NCBI RefSeq assembly: GCF_000189535.1
Contig: NC_015145.1
Location: 3,534,001-3,598,000 of the forward strand
Direction of reading: 5' to 3'
Origin: Pseudarthrobacter phenanthrenivorans Sphe3
Lineage (GTDB): Bacteria > Actinomycetota > Actinomycetes > Actinomycetales > Micrococcaceae
DNA length: 64,000 nucleotides
Shown: piece by piece, positions 1 to 8,771 of the stretch
Numbering within the stretch: position 1 is the stretch's first letter
Layout: the number at the start of each line of letters is the position of its first letter
Notes under the pieces: model-generated
What the model was told of the DNA's origin: nothing
What the model saw: the letters and a program-made list of their open reading frames with translations, nothing else
The model's database searches: none
Position numbers and translations under genes: made by a program

Positions 1-586
1 GCTCGCTGAGGCGCCCGGCGATATCGTCACCCACCATGGCCACAACGGCGTCGTAGGTGATGTTCTCGTCGTGCTCGCCCACCTCAGCCTTGGCGGACGG
101 CGTGAAGATGGGGTGTTCCAGGCGGGACCCGTCAACCAGGCCCTCTGGCAGCGGAATGCTGCACACGGTCCCGGACGCCTTGTACTCCTGCAGGCCGGAA
201 CCTGTGAGGTAGCCACGGGCGATGCACTCCACCGGGAACATGTCCAGCTTCTTGCAGACCATGGCCCGGCCTTCCACTTGGGCAGGAACCCCGTCCTCCA
301 CGGTGGAGCCCAGCACGTGGTGTTCCACGTCCAGCTGGTCGAACCACCACAGGCTCAGCTGGGTCAGGATGCGCCCCTTGTCCGGAATCTCACTGGAGAG
401 GACATGGTCAAACGCGCTGATACGGTCGCTGGCCACCACCAGCACGCAGTCCTGGCCAACTCGTTGCACGATTGACTCATCAACCGGTTCGTAGAGGTCC
501 CTGACTTTCCCGGAATAGAGGTGCTTCCAGCCGGGGAGGTCCAGGGTTTTGGTGCTGAAGCCGCGGGATGCTGGGTTTTCGCTCAT
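1..586 (-). CDS. purC: Phosphoribosylaminoimidazole-succinocarboxamide synthase (SAICAR synthetase), 3' part outside window
   Basis: Ligates aspartate to CAIR, using ATP, in de novo purine synthesis in the cytoplasm. The visible 195 N-terminal residues carry family landmarks: the substrate-binding SGKVRDLY segment near residue 25, VVASDRISAFDHVL near 50, and the VECIARGYLTGSG motif near 125. The ATG at 586 lies two bases after the purD stop, so the two genes are co-transcribed and probably translationally coupled. The C terminus runs off the left edge. Family assignment is very secure. Confidence 0.96.
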   Translation of the reverse strand, partial: MSENPASRGFSTKTLDLPGWKHLYSGKVRDLYEPVDESIVQRVGQDCVLVVASDRISAFDHVLSSEIPDKGRILTQLSLWWFDQLDVEHHVLGSTVEDGVPAQVEGRAMVCKKLDMFPVECIARGYLTGSGLQEYKASGTVCSIPLPEGLVDGSRLEHPIFTPSAKAEVGEHDENITYDAVVAMVGDDIAGRLSE

Positions 587-588
587 GC

Positions 589-1899
589 TTAGGCCTTCGT
601 CTTGTGCTCGGAAAAGGATGCGCCGGAGGGCACTTTGATCTCCCCGCGGGCTGCTTTGCCGCCGATGTCCGTGCGGAACTGGGAACCTTCGAGCTGGATC
701 AGCTCCACGCCGTCGTACGCTCTTTCGCGGGCCTCCACGAGGTCACTGCCCAGTGCCACCACGGCCAGCACGCGGCCGCCGGCGGACACCACTTTGCCGT
801 CCTCGTCAAAGGCGGTGCCGGCATGGATGACGTGCACGCCGTCGAGCTCCTCGGCCTTCTTCAGGCCGCGGATGCGGTCACCGGTGCGGGGAGTGCCTGG
901 ATAGTTTTCGCCGGCAACGACGACGGCGACAGCAGTCTCCTTCGCCCAGCGCAGTTCTTCCGCTTTGTCCAGTTCGCCTTTTGCGGCTGCCATGAGCAGG
1001 GAACCGAGCGGGGTCTTGAGCCGTGCCAGGACGGCCTGGGTTTCCGGGTCGCCGAAGCGGACGTTGAACTCGATCACGCGGGTGCCCCGCGACGTGAGGG
1101 CCAGCCCCACGAACAGCACGCCTACGAAAGGAGTCCCGCGACGGGCCATCTCGTTGACCGTGGGCTGGGCCACGCGGTCGATGACTTCCTGGACGAGTCC
1201 CTCGGGTGCCCACTCAAGGGGCGTGTAGGCGCCCATGCCGCCGGTGTTGGGCCCTTCGTCGTTGTCGAAGATCCGCTTGAAGTCCTGGGCCGGTGACAGC
1301 GCGACGGTGTTGTGCCCGTCGCAGAGGACGAACAGGGAAACCTCGGGCCCGTCCAGGAACTCCTCGATCACCACGGAACCGCCGGCGTCGAAGCAGGACT
1401 GGGCGTGGGCCAGGGCTTCCGCGCGGTCCTTGGTGACCACAACCCCCTTGCCGGCAGCGAGTCCGTCATCCTTGACCACGTAGGGTGCACCGAAGGTGTC
1501 CAGTGCAGAGGCCGCTTCCTCCGCGCTGGTTGCCACCATCGCCATGGCTGTGGGTACGCCGGCTTCTGCCATGATTTCCTTGGCGAAGGCCTTTGACGCC
1601 TCCAACTGTGCTGCCGCCTTGCTGGGCCCGAACACCGGAATTCCTGCTTTGCGGACGGCGTCGGACACACCGGCTGCGAGCGGCGCCTCCGGTCCCACCA
1701 CCACCAGGTCAACCGTGAGCCTGGTGGCCAGTGCCGCTACGGCGTCCGGATCGTTGGCGTTGATGCTGTGCGTGGGGACCAGTTTGCTGATGCCGGCATT
1801 GCCGGGAGCCGCATGGACCTCGGACACGTTGGGGTCGGCGAGCAGGGAGCGGACAATGGCGTGTTCGCGGCCTCCGGGGCCGATGACGAGTACCTTCAC
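589..1899 (-). CDS. purD: Phosphoribosylamine--glycine ligase (GARS)
   Basis: Second step of de novo purine synthesis: ATP-dependent ligation of glycine to phosphoribosylamine. The protein starts with the N-domain signature KVLVIGPGGREHAI. ATP-grasp motifs follow, including YVVKDDGLAAGKGVVV and the metal/ATP-binding ending VIEFNVRFGDPETQ. At about 436 aa it has normal family length. I chose the GTG at 1899 because it gives the canonical MKVLVIGPGG N terminus; an in-frame GTG at 1923 would add eight residues. It is the first gene of a purD-purC unit, separated by a 98-bp gap from a divergent molybdoenzyme gene. Confidence 0.95.
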   Translation of the reverse strand: MKVLVIGPGGREHAIVRSLLADPNVSEVHAAPGNAGISKLVPTHSINANDPDAVAALATRLTVDLVVVGPEAPLAAGVSDAVRKAGIPVFGPSKAAAQLEASKAFAKEIMAEAGVPTAMAMVATSAEEAASALDTFGAPYVVKDDGLAAGKGVVVTKDRAEALAHAQSCFDAGGSVVIEEFLDGPEVSLFVLCDGHNTVALSPAQDFKRIFDNDEGPNTGGMGAYTPLEWAPEGLVQEVIDRVAQPTVNEMARRGTPFVGVLFVGLALTSRGTRVIEFNVRFGDPETQAVLARLKTPLGSLLMAAAKGELDKAEELRWAKETAVAVVVAGENYPGTPRTGDRIRGLKKAEELDGVHVIHAGTAFDEDGKVVSAGGRVLAVVALGSDLVEARERAYDGVELIQLEGSQFRTDIGGKAARGEIKVPSGASFSEHKTKA

Positions 1900-1997
1900 A
1901 GTCTCCAAGGGTACTTCGTGCACCCTGCGCGCTCCTAAGCTGTGTCCTCCCTGCCCTGTTCATCAATCCGCGGCCCGGCCCGCTCCGAATCAACACC

Positions 1998-3572
1998 ATG
2001 AAGAAGCTGAGGAACTGGCTCAAAGCACCCACCGCGATGGCCGCCCTGGCAGGGGTGGTGGCGGCCGCCGTCGTCCTTGCCGTGGCTGAACTGCTGGGAG
2101 CCTTCTTCACCGCCCGCGCCGCGCCGCTGATTGCGCTGGGCTCCACCTTCATCGATTTCACGCCGTCCTGGCTCAAGGATTTCGCCATCGCCACGTTTGG
2201 CACCAACGACAAGGTGGCGCTGTTCGTGGGCATGGCCCTGACCATTGCAGTGCTGGCATGCGTGCTGGGCGTAGTGGCCTACCGCAAGTGGGCACTGGGC
2301 GTCCTGGGCGTCCTGTTCATGGGGGCCGTCATCGTGGCCAGCGTGGTGACCCGGGCGGGAGTCGGAGCTGTGGACGCCATCCCTTCGGTGGTGGGGACGG
2401 CGGCAGGCCTGCTGGTGCTCCGGCTCCTTGTCCTGAGGCTGCGCGGCCTGGAGGTGTGGCCGGACGCACCTGCCGGCGCCGCCCTGCCGCCCGAGGGCTC
2501 CGGGGCCAGCCGCCGCCGTTTCTTTGCCACGGCCGGAATCACGGCAGCCGCGGCGGCGCTGGCCGCTACTGGAGGCCGGCTCCTGGGTGCGGCGCGCAGC
2601 AATATCCTGCAGGCGCGGGAGGCGCTGCAGCTCCCCGCCCCGGCCCGGCCTGCTCCCGCGGTCCCGGCAGGCGTCCAGTCACCAGTGCCCGGAGTCACGC
2701 CGTGGCTCACTCCCAACAATGAGTTCTACCGCATCGACACGGCCCTGAGTGTCCCGGAAATCGACGTTGCCAGCTGGGAGCTCCGCGTGCACGGACTGGT
2801 TGAGGAAGAGGTGCGCCTTACCTTCCAGGACCTGCTCGACGCCGACTTGGTCGAATCCCACATCACCCTCACCTGTGTTTCCAATCCTGTGGGCGGCAAC
2901 CTTGCCGGCAACGCAAAATGGCTCGGCCTGCCGCTCCGCGAGGTACTCAAACAGGCGAGGCCCAAGGAAGGCGCGGACATGGTGCTCTCCACCTCGATCG
3001 ACGGTTTCAGTGCCTCGACGCCCCTGGAGGTGCTGCAGGACGACCGGGACGCGATGCTTGCCATCGCGATGAACGGCGAGCCATTGCCCCTTGAACATGG
3101 CTATCCCGTGCGCATGGTGGTCCCGGGCCTGTACGGGTTCGTCTCCGCCACGAAGTGGGTGGTGGACCTTGAAGTGACCCGGTTCGCGGACAGCAAGGCC
3201 TACTGGACCGAACGCGGCTGGTCCGAGCGCGGCCCCATCAAGACCATGGCGCGGGTTGATGTTCCCAAGTCCTTCGCCAAGGTGCCGGCGGGAAGGGTTG
3301 CCGTGGGCGGCACTGCGTGGGCACAGACGCGGGGGATCACCAGGGTGGAGGTCCAGGTGGACGACGGCGACTGGATGGAGGCCGATCTCTCCGCTGAGGC
3401 CTCACTGGTCACGTGGCGCCAGTGGTCCTACCAGTGGGACGCGGCGCCCGGGACGCACTACCTCAAGGTGCGGGCCACCGACGGCACCGGCGAGGTACAA
3501 ACAGACCAGCGCGCAGACCCTGTGCCTGACGGCGCGTCGGGTTGGCAGTCGGTGATGGTCACCGTGGAATAG
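1998..3572 (+). CDS. Membrane-anchored molybdopterin-dependent oxidoreductase (sulfite oxidase/YedY-like)
   Basis: The 524-aa protein has an N-terminal membrane module of three or four hydrophobic helices (about residues 12-37, 74-95, 100-120, 128-150). A twin-arginine-like SRRRFF stretch with a hydrophobic tail follows near residue 171. Next comes an oxidoreductase molybdopterin-binding domain, in which the cysteine of LTCVSNPVGG near residue 293 is the expected Mo ligand. A Mo-cofactor dimerisation domain with an Ig-like fold ends the protein. The catalytic part should face outside the membrane. The substrate is unknown; sulfite or a sulfoxide is possible. It is divergent from purD, with no operon partner visible. 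Confidence 0.88.
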   Translation: MKKLRNWLKAPTAMAALAGVVAAAVVLAVAELLGAFFTARAAPLIALGSTFIDFTPSWLKDFAIATFGTNDKVALFVGMALTIAVLACVLGVVAYRKWALGVLGVLFMGAVIVASVVTRAGVGAVDAIPSVVGTAAGLLVLRLLVLRLRGLEVWPDAPAGAALPPEGSGASRRRFFATAGITAAAAALAATGGRLLGAARSNILQAREALQLPAPARPAPAVPAGVQSPVPGVTPWLTPNNEFYRIDTALSVPEIDVASWELRVHGLVEEEVRLTFQDLLDADLVESHITLTCVSNPVGGNLAGNAKWLGLPLREVLKQARPKEGADMVLSTSIDGFSASTPLEVLQDDRDAMLAIAMNGEPLPLEHGYPVRMVVPGLYGFVSATKWVVDLEVTRFADSKAYWTERGWSERGPIKTMARVDVPKSFAKVPAGRVAVGGTAWAQTRGITRVEVQVDDGDWMEADLSAEASLVTWRQWSYQWDAAPGTHYLKVRATDGTGEVQTDQRADPVPDGASGWQSVMVTVE

Positions 3573-3596
3573 CACGGCATTGGCAGGGTAGGCCCC

Positions 3597-3611
3597 TAGA
3601 CTGGCAGCATG
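3597..3611 (+). promoter_or_regulatory. Candidate leaderless promoter of the asparaginase gene
   Basis: The -10-like hexamer TAGACT at 3597-3602 is followed by exactly six bases and then the ATG. Transcription would therefore begin at or next to the start codon. No Shine-Dalgarno sequence precedes the ATG, which supports a leaderless mRNA. No convincing -35 element is seen. Confidence 0.45.
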
Positions 3612-4625
3612 CCGCACAACCCGCATGCCACCTTTACCGTGGACTCCGCCGTGGAACTGGCCGTGATCGAACGCAGCGGTTTCGTGGAGTCGCGGCACAT
3701 CGGCTCTGCCGTCCTTTTGGCGGCGGACGGGTCGGTGGTGACTGAACTCGGCGACATCAACACTCCGATTTACGCCCGTTCCACCCTGAAGCCGTTCCAG
3801 GCACTTGCCTCAATGCAATCCGGGGTCCCGTTGCGGGGAGCGCAGGTGGCTGTTGCCTGCGGAAGCCATACAGGATCCCTGGACCACATGGACGTGGTGG
3901 CAGGAATGCTGAAGGCGGCAGGGGTCCGCGAGGACCAACTGCAGTGTCCGGAAGCCTGGCCCCAGGATGAGACGGCGCGCAACTGGCTGGTGCGCTCGGA
4001 GAAGGGCAAGTCCCGGCTCGCCTACAACTGTTCCGGCAAGCATGCGGCCTTCCTCTGGGCCTGCACCGAGAACGGCTGGGATACGCACAGCTACCTCGAG
4101 CCCAACCACCCGCTGCAGCAGCGCATCCGGACGGTCATCGAGGAATACACGGACGAGAAGATCGCCCACCTGGGCATCGACGGCTGTGGCGCCCCGGTGG
4201 CAGCGGTGTCACTCAAGGGCCTGGCCAGGGGGTACTCGCACCTTGCCAAGGCGCCGGGCGACCAGAGCTTCAGCGCCCGCGCGGCCACCATCGCCACCTC
4301 GATGCTGGACTACCCGTGGGCTGTGCAGGGCCGCGGCGAGGCCAACACGCTGGTCATGGACGAGCTGGAAATCATCGCCAAGATCGGCGCGGAAGGCGTC
4401 CTGGCCATGGCCACGCCCCAAGGCGTGTCCGTGGCCGTCAAGATTCTGGACGGAAACCTGCGGGCCACCTCGCTGGTGGCGCTGACCCTCCTGGCAGCCG
4501 CCGGTGCGGTGGAGATACCCGGTGTGGCCAGCGTCCTGGAGAAGGTGGTGGATCCAGTCCTCGGCGGCGGCCGGCCTGTGGGGAAGATCAGGCTTGGACC
4601 CGCGGTTTCGGCTCTCCTGGACTAG
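3609..4625 (+). CDS. L-asparaginase, rhizobial (asparaginase II, PF06089) type
   Basis: Hydrolyses asparagine to aspartate and ammonia. The 338-aa protein belongs to the Rhizobium etli-type family, which is unrelated to the bacterial AnsA/AnsB fold. Visible family features are the Ser-x-x-Lys pair in RSTLKP (S58, K61), CGSHTG near residue 80, the NCSGKHAA segment near 140 and DGCGAP near 184. The cysteines in the last two segments correspond to the zinc-site region described for this class. The gene stands alone and is probably transcribed from a leaderless promoter. Confidence 0.9.
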   Translation: MPHNPHATFTVDSAVELAVIERSGFVESRHIGSAVLLAADGSVVTELGDINTPIYARSTLKPFQALASMQSGVPLRGAQVAVACGSHTGSLDHMDVVAGMLKAAGVREDQLQCPEAWPQDETARNWLVRSEKGKSRLAYNCSGKHAAFLWACTENGWDTHSYLEPNHPLQQRIRTVIEEYTDEKIAHLGIDGCGAPVAAVSLKGLARGYSHLAKAPGDQSFSARAATIATSMLDYPWAVQGRGEANTLVMDELEIIAKIGAEGVLAMATPQGVSVAVKILDGNLRATSLVALTLLAAAGAVEIPGVASVLEKVVDPVLGGGRPVGKIRLGPAVSALLD

Positions 4626-4640
4626 TCCCTCCGGCGCCCG

Positions 4641-5012
4641 TCAGACGTGCTGGTCCACAATCACCGGATTGCCGTCAGGATCCACCACGATGAAGCTTGC
4701 TGGGCCGGTGGTTCCTTCCTCGGCTTGTGCCAGGAAGGGAATCCCCTGCTCCTGCAGCTCCCGCTGGATCTGGCGCACGTCCGTAAACGAATCCAGCGGC
4801 TGCGCGTTCTGGTCCCAGCCCGGATTGAACGTCAGGGCGTTCCGCTCCAGTATCCCCTGGAAGAGGCCCACCACGGCCTGGCCGTTCTTTAGGATCAGCC
4901 AGTTCTGCGTGATATCACCGGCGAACGGGGTGAAACCCAGTTTTTCGTAGAATTCGGTAGAGGCCCCGATGTCCTTGACGGCGAGGCTGACCGAGAAAGC
5001 GCCGAGCTGCAT
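4641..5012 (-). CDS. VOC (glyoxalase/bleomycin-resistance) family protein
   Basis: A 123-aa vicinal-oxygen-chelate fold protein of unknown substrate. It starts MQLGAFSVSLAVKDI, has the usual EFYEKLGF segment near residue 26, and ends FIVVDPDGNPVIVDQHV, which carries the typical DPDGN turn. The ATG at 5012 is preceded by a GAGAAGGGA ribosome binding site; the longer open frame upstream lacks protein-like content. Enzymatic function cannot be assigned from sequence alone. Confidence 0.82.
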   Translation of the reverse strand: MQLGAFSVSLAVKDIGASTEFYEKLGFTPFAGDITQNWLILKNGQAVVGLFQGILERNALTFNPGWDQNAQPLDSFTDVRQIQRELQEQGIPFLAQAEEGTTGPASFIVVDPDGNPVIVDQHV

Positions 5013-5142
5013 GGGTAATTCCCTTCTCCGCTGACGAGGTGCTACCGATGGTACTCCGCCGCCCCGATTCCTTGGGCGCCGATGTTCGCGGTACCCTGAT
5101 TGCCTTTGCCGCTGCACCCCACACTGAAGGAAGCCGGAAACC

Positions 5143-5520
5143 ATGGCTGTTGCCCGCCGTCGTATCGACGTCCAGGAAGGAAAAGCGTCCCTGGAGGCGT
5201 GGCGCAAGGGCGCCGGGCCGTCGTCGGACCTTCCCGTTGCCCGCGCTGTCCTGGCAACAGCTGTGCGCTACTCGCTGGAGGAGCTCACCGCCCGGGCGCC
5301 GGGCAATTCAGTGGAGGTCCGCGTGCCGCCGTTCGGCGTGACCCAGTGCGTGGAGGGTCCCCGGCACACGCGCGGAACGCCGCCCAATGTCATTGAGTGC
5401 GACGCCGCCACCTGGCTTGCCATGGTGACTGGCCAGTTGAGCTGGGCGGACGCGGTGGCGGGCGGCAGGGTGGCAGCCTCGGGCCTCCGCGCAGATCTTT
5501 CGGCCCTCCTCCCCCTCTAG
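5143..5520 (+). CDS. Sterol-carrier-family (SCP2-like) protein
   Basis: A 125-aa actinobacterial protein that resembles the group annotated as sterol carrier family protein, often encoded near purine synthesis genes. It begins MAVARRRIDVQEG. A mid-region RVPPFGVTQCVEGPRHTRGTPPNVIE is followed by a helical end, as in SCP2-like domains. AGGAAGCCGGAAACC precedes the ATG. The ligand and cellular role are unknown. A strong hairpin follows the stop codon. Confidence 0.75.
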   Translation: MAVARRRIDVQEGKASLEAWRKGAGPSSDLPVARAVLATAVRYSLEELTARAPGNSVEVRVPPFGVTQCVEGPRHTRGTPPNVIECDAATWLAMVTGQLSWADAVAGGRVAASGLRADLSALLPL

Positions 5521-5537
5521 AGCTTTTTGACATGTAC

Positions 5538-5562
5538 GGGGACTTCCACGGCGGAAGTCCCC
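5538..5562. terminator. Bidirectional hairpin terminator
   Basis: A perfect 10-bp stem (GGGGACTTCC paired with GGAAGTCCCC) with a 5-base loop lies between the convergent SCP-like gene and the SDR gene. It could serve both strands. There is no long U tract, as is common in this group. Confidence 0.7.
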
Positions 5563-5588
5563 GTTGCGCGCCCAAAAACCCAGAAGGG

Positions 5589-6341
5589 TCAGCCGCGGCC
5601 CACGAAGGGCATGCCCGCGGCGGTAACCACCACGGAACCGACGCTGGCCGACGCCGGCATGTTGGCCATCATCAGGACCGCGCGGGCGGCATCCTCCACG
5701 GGAAAGGTTGGCTCAACCCGGCGGCTGCCGTCAGCTTGGAGGGCACCCGCACCAACCCCGATGGTGTCCATGATCTCCGTGGCCGTGTTGCCGATGTCGA
5801 TCTGCCCGCACGTGATGCCAAAGCCCCGCCCGTCCAGTTCAATGCTTCTGGTCAGCCCGGTCATGGCGTGCTTGGTCACTGCATAGGCCACTGTGCGGGG
5901 CCGCGGTGAATGCGCGGAGATGGAGCCGTTATTGATGATCCGGCCGCCCTGCGGTTCCTGCGCCTTCATGGTCCTGACGGCGGCCGCGGCACAGAGCATC
6001 GATCCGGTCAGGTTCACCGCCAGGGTGGCATTCCAGTCTTCCAGCGAGATCTCGTCCACGCTCGCCGCCGGGCCGAACACCCCGGCGTTATTGAACAGGA
6101 CGTCCACCCGGCCCCAACGCTGCCGTGCTGCCTCGAAAAGGCGTTCGACGTCGTCGGGCCGGGTGACATCGCACGGCACCACCAGCGCCTCGGGATGATT
6201 GTCCGCCGTCTCCTTCAACTGCGCTTCACGGCGGCCGGCCAGCGCTACGCGGTAACCATCGGACAGCATCTGCCGGGCCACCTCCCGCCCAATGCCTGAA
6301 CCTGCTCCGGTAACGACTGCCACCCGCTGGTGTTGCTGCAT
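5589..6341 (-). CDS. SDR-family NAD(P)-dependent oxidoreductase
   Basis: A 250-aa classical short-chain dehydrogenase. The Rossmann motif TGAGSGIG is at residues 11-18, NNAG near 89, the catalytic Ser in NNGSISAHS near 140 and the YAVTK (Y-x-x-x-K) pair near 154. It lies ten bases after an NCS1 permease gene and is probably its operon partner. The substrate may therefore derive from an imported heterocycle, but that is inference. The substrate is not identifiable from sequence. Confidence 0.88.
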   Translation of the reverse strand: MQQHQRVAVVTGAGSGIGREVARQMLSDGYRVALAGRREAQLKETADNHPEALVVPCDVTRPDDVERLFEAARQRWGRVDVLFNNAGVFGPAASVDEISLEDWNATLAVNLTGSMLCAAAAVRTMKAQEPQGGRIINNGSISAHSPRPRTVAYAVTKHAMTGLTRSIELDGRGFGITCGQIDIGNTATEIMDTIGVGAGALQADGSRRVEPTFPVEDAARAVLMMANMPASASVGSVVVTAAGMPFVGRG

Positions 6342-6350
6342 GTGAATCCT

Positions 6351-7841
6351 TTATCGGTCGTGTTCGGAAGAGTGGACTGCCACCTTCTGCATCGCCACCC
6401 AGTGGAAGATACCACCCAGCGAGGCGCCCAAAATCCAGGCGAACCCGCTCAGCTGTGCCACCTGCGGCAACCATACCGCCAGGACGGAAAACACTGCGGC
6501 CAGGCCGAACGCAACCAGCGCGCGCCGATTCCAGCCGTGCGCGAAGTAGTAGGCGCCGTTCGGGTCGGTGGAGTACAGGTCCTGAAGGTTGAGCCGCTGC
6601 TTCCGGATTATGTAGTAGTCGGCGATGATGATGCCGTAGAGCGGGGCGAGGACTGCGCCGAGTGTGTCCACGAATTTCGGCAGTCCGATGCTCGATATGA
6701 CAGCCACCCACAGTGCGCCGATGATGAACCCGGCAACGGCTGTGATCATGCCGGCCTTCCGGAAGGAAATCCTGGCGGGGCTGATGTTAGACAACGAGTA
6801 GGACGGTGGAATGAAGTTGGCCACCACGTTGATCCCAAGGGTGGCCACCAGGAACGTTATGGCCGCCAGGACGGTAAGGGGGACGCTGTCCACGAGCCCC
6901 ACGATGTCCGCCGGGTTGGTCAACGGTTCCCCCTGCCCATCCTGGTACAGCAGGTAGGCGCCCGCCGTGATGAAGACAGAAAGAAAAGTAAACAGGGCCA
7001 GGCTGAGCGGCAGTCCGGTGAGGTTGCCCAGGCGCATGGCCTTCTCGGTCCGGACGTTTCGGGCAAAGTCGCCAAAGTTGATGACGACCGCCGCGAAGTA
7101 GGCCACCATGGTGCCCGTAACCGCGGCAAAAGCCGAAAACGCGGCCCAACCCGTGACAGCCTCCCGGGAAAAGACAGTTCCGACGGCCTGCGGCAGTTGG
7201 GGTCCCACCTGTATCCAGATAGCTGCAAGCAGTGCGATCATCACGGCATAGACAGCAGGGCCGGCAAAATTGAGGAAACGTGCAATCCGCTCGATTCCGC
7301 CCAGGAAAAGCACAACCTGAAGCGCGGAAGCCAGCACATAGGATGCCCAGGACACCCAGTCCATTCCCAGGAACTCGGCGCCCCCGGGGCGGCCGAGGAC
7401 AGCGTTCAGTGCCAGCGATATGGCTGTCGAGGCAAAGTACGTTTGCGCTCCGTACCAGAAGACAGCCACCACGGCGCGGACGATTGCCGGGAATTGGGCG
7501 CCCCGCACACCCATGGATGCGCGGGCGAGCACAGGGAAGGGAAAACCGTATTTAACGCTGGGCCGGCCGCTCAGGTCCACCAGGAACTTGATGATGAACC
7601 CCGAGAGAATGATGGCGGCGAAGACAAACCAGCCGTTGATCCCGGCGGTAATGAACAGGCTTGCCGCCAACGTGTATCCCGCCAGGCTCTGGATGTCGTT
7701 GGACCACACGTTGAAGATGGCAAACCAGCCCCAGGTGCGGCGTGAGGCAGGCAATGGCGCCAGGTCCTCGTTGTAAAGGGAGGGATCGGCCGAGTGGACG
7801 GTCAGGTCGGCGTCTTCAAGGTCGTTTTTGCGAATAGACAT
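6351..7841 (-). CDS. NCS1-family nucleobase/hydantoin/allantoin:cation symporter
   Basis: A 496-aa inner-membrane transporter with about twelve hydrophobic segments. NCS1 features are the early LYNEDLAPLPASRRTWGWF stretch near residue 23, then WSNDIQSLAGYTLA (helix 1), SFGIRGAQ-like ASMGVRGAQFPAI near 109, and IADYYIIRKQ near the C terminus. Likely substrates are hydantoins, allantoin or a nucleobase, judged by family and by the hydantoin-racemase-like gene upstream. A ribosome binding site AGGAGAA lies a little far upstream. It is followed closely by the SDR gene. Confidence 0.87.
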   Translation of the reverse strand: MSIRKNDLEDADLTVHSADPSLYNEDLAPLPASRRTWGWFAIFNVWSNDIQSLAGYTLAASLFITAGINGWFVFAAIILSGFIIKFLVDLSGRPSVKYGFPFPVLARASMGVRGAQFPAIVRAVVAVFWYGAQTYFASTAISLALNAVLGRPGGAEFLGMDWVSWASYVLASALQVVLFLGGIERIARFLNFAGPAVYAVMIALLAAIWIQVGPQLPQAVGTVFSREAVTGWAAFSAFAAVTGTMVAYFAAVVINFGDFARNVRTEKAMRLGNLTGLPLSLALFTFLSVFITAGAYLLYQDGQGEPLTNPADIVGLVDSVPLTVLAAITFLVATLGINVVANFIPPSYSLSNISPARISFRKAGMITAVAGFIIGALWVAVISSIGLPKFVDTLGAVLAPLYGIIIADYYIIRKQRLNLQDLYSTDPNGAYYFAHGWNRRALVAFGLAAVFSVLAVWLPQVAQLSGFAWILGASLGGIFHWVAMQKVAVHSSEHDR

Positions 7842-7883
7842 GCTGGCCCCGGTTCTCCTAAGGCTGCCTAAAGCTGTTGGGAG

Positions 7884-7900
7884 CGGAACGTCTTGTTCCG
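7884..7900. promoter_or_regulatory. Palindrome upstream of the NCS1 gene
   Basis: CGGAACGTCTTGTTCCG is an inverted repeat with 6-bp arms and a 5-base spacer, 43 bp before the NCS1 start codon. It is operator-like but differs from the IclR-type palindrome found elsewhere in the island. Confidence 0.35.
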
Positions 7901-7907
7901 GAATGAG

Positions 7908-7993
7908 GGGGCCCGGGGCGCTTTTTCCCCCTGCTGGGCGCTGCGCCCGGGCCCCGTTGCCCCGCCCCGGTCATTGAGGGGGCGGGGCAACGG
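7908..7993. terminator. Two overlapping GC-rich hairpins after the racemase-like gene
   Basis: The first hairpin pairs 7954-7968 with 7979-7993 (15 bp, perfect). The second pairs 7908-7921 with 7943-7955 (13 bp, one bulge). They share bases 7954-7955, so both cannot fully form together. They lie just after the stop of the leftward racemase-like gene and before the next leftward permease gene. They probably end or reduce transcription. Confidence 0.6.
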
Positions 7994-8005
7994 TGCGGAT
8001 GAACT

Positions 8006-8761
8006 TCAGCCGGCTCCATTTCCGGCGGCGGCCATGACTGCCCCGCCCAGCGGCCAGCCTATGACGGTCTTGGGCCGCGGCGCGGCATACGTCCTGACTT
8101 TCGAGGTGGACAGGCGCATCCGGACCAGGGATTCGGCAATGGCCACCGCCGACGCAACTCCGTCCACCACGGGCACTCCAGCCCGCTGCCTGATCTGCTC
8201 GTCCAGGCCAGCCATTCCTCCGCAACCCAGGACGATCACTTCGGCCTTGTCCTGGCTGACAGCCTGCATGGCCTGGTTGATGATGGCTTCCACGGCCCGG
8301 TCGGGCTCCTCCTCGAGCTCCAGGACGGCCATGCCGCTGGCGCGGACGGATGCACAGCGGGCGTCCAGGCCGGCCAGCTTGAGCCGGTCCTCGATCAGCG
8401 GCACGGTGCGGTCCAGAGTGGTGACCACGGAATACTTGTGTCCCAGGAACATGGCGGTACTGGCGGCGGCCTCGGTAATGTCCACCACCGGAACATCCAG
8501 CAGTTCCTGCAGCCCTTCCCGTCCGTGCTCGCCGTAGCCGGCCTGAACGACGGCGTCGAAAGGCTCGGGATAGGAGGTCACGGCGTCCATCACGGCGATG
8601 GCCGCCAGGTAGCTCTCGAAATTGCCTTCGCAGGAGTCGGCGCCGAAGCGTGGCGTGATGCCCACAATGTCCGTTCCCGGCGCCGCAATGCTGCGTGCCT
8701 GCGCGGCGATGGAGTCCGTCATGGAGGCGGTGGTGTTGACGTTCGCAACGAGTATGCGCAT
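8006..8761 (-). CDS. Hydantoin/Asp-Glu racemase family protein with altered first catalytic site
   Basis: A 251-aa member of the HyuE/HpxA (hydantoin or allantoin racemase) family, starting MRILVANVNTTASMTD. In that family two cysteines act as acid/base. The second is present (VIVLGCGGMAGL near residue 185). At the first position, where characterised enzymes have an ACxGDPG-like motif, this protein has QAGYGEHGREG, so Gly replaces Cys. It may catalyse something other than two-base racemisation. It lies 10 bp after an NCS1 permease gene in the same operon, which fits a role with hydantoin-like compounds. Confidence 0.8.
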   Translation of the reverse strand: MRILVANVNTTASMTDSIAAQARSIAAPGTDIVGITPRFGADSCEGNFESYLAAIAVMDAVTSYPEPFDAVVQAGYGEHGREGLQELLDVPVVDITEAAASTAMFLGHKYSVVTTLDRTVPLIEDRLKLAGLDARCASVRASGMAVLELEEEPDRAVEAIINQAMQAVSQDKAEVIVLGCGGMAGLDEQIRQRAGVPVVDGVASAVAIAESLVRMRLSTSKVRTYAAPRPKTVIGWPLGGAVMAAAGNGAG

Positions 8762-8771
8762 TGGGCTTTCC

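Noticed and set aside
568..1296. Long plus-strand frame opposite purD
   Set aside because: Antisense shadow of purD caused by high GC; the product is low in expected protein features and purD is certain.
6330..7745. 471-aa plus-strand frame opposite the NCS1 permease
   Set aside because: Shadow of a membrane protein gene; its hydrophilic, Gly/His/Asp-rich product is the usual complement of hydrophobic coding.
7908..7993. CRISPR-like repeat array
   Set aside because: Only two overlapping inverted repeats are present, with no direct repeats and spacers.
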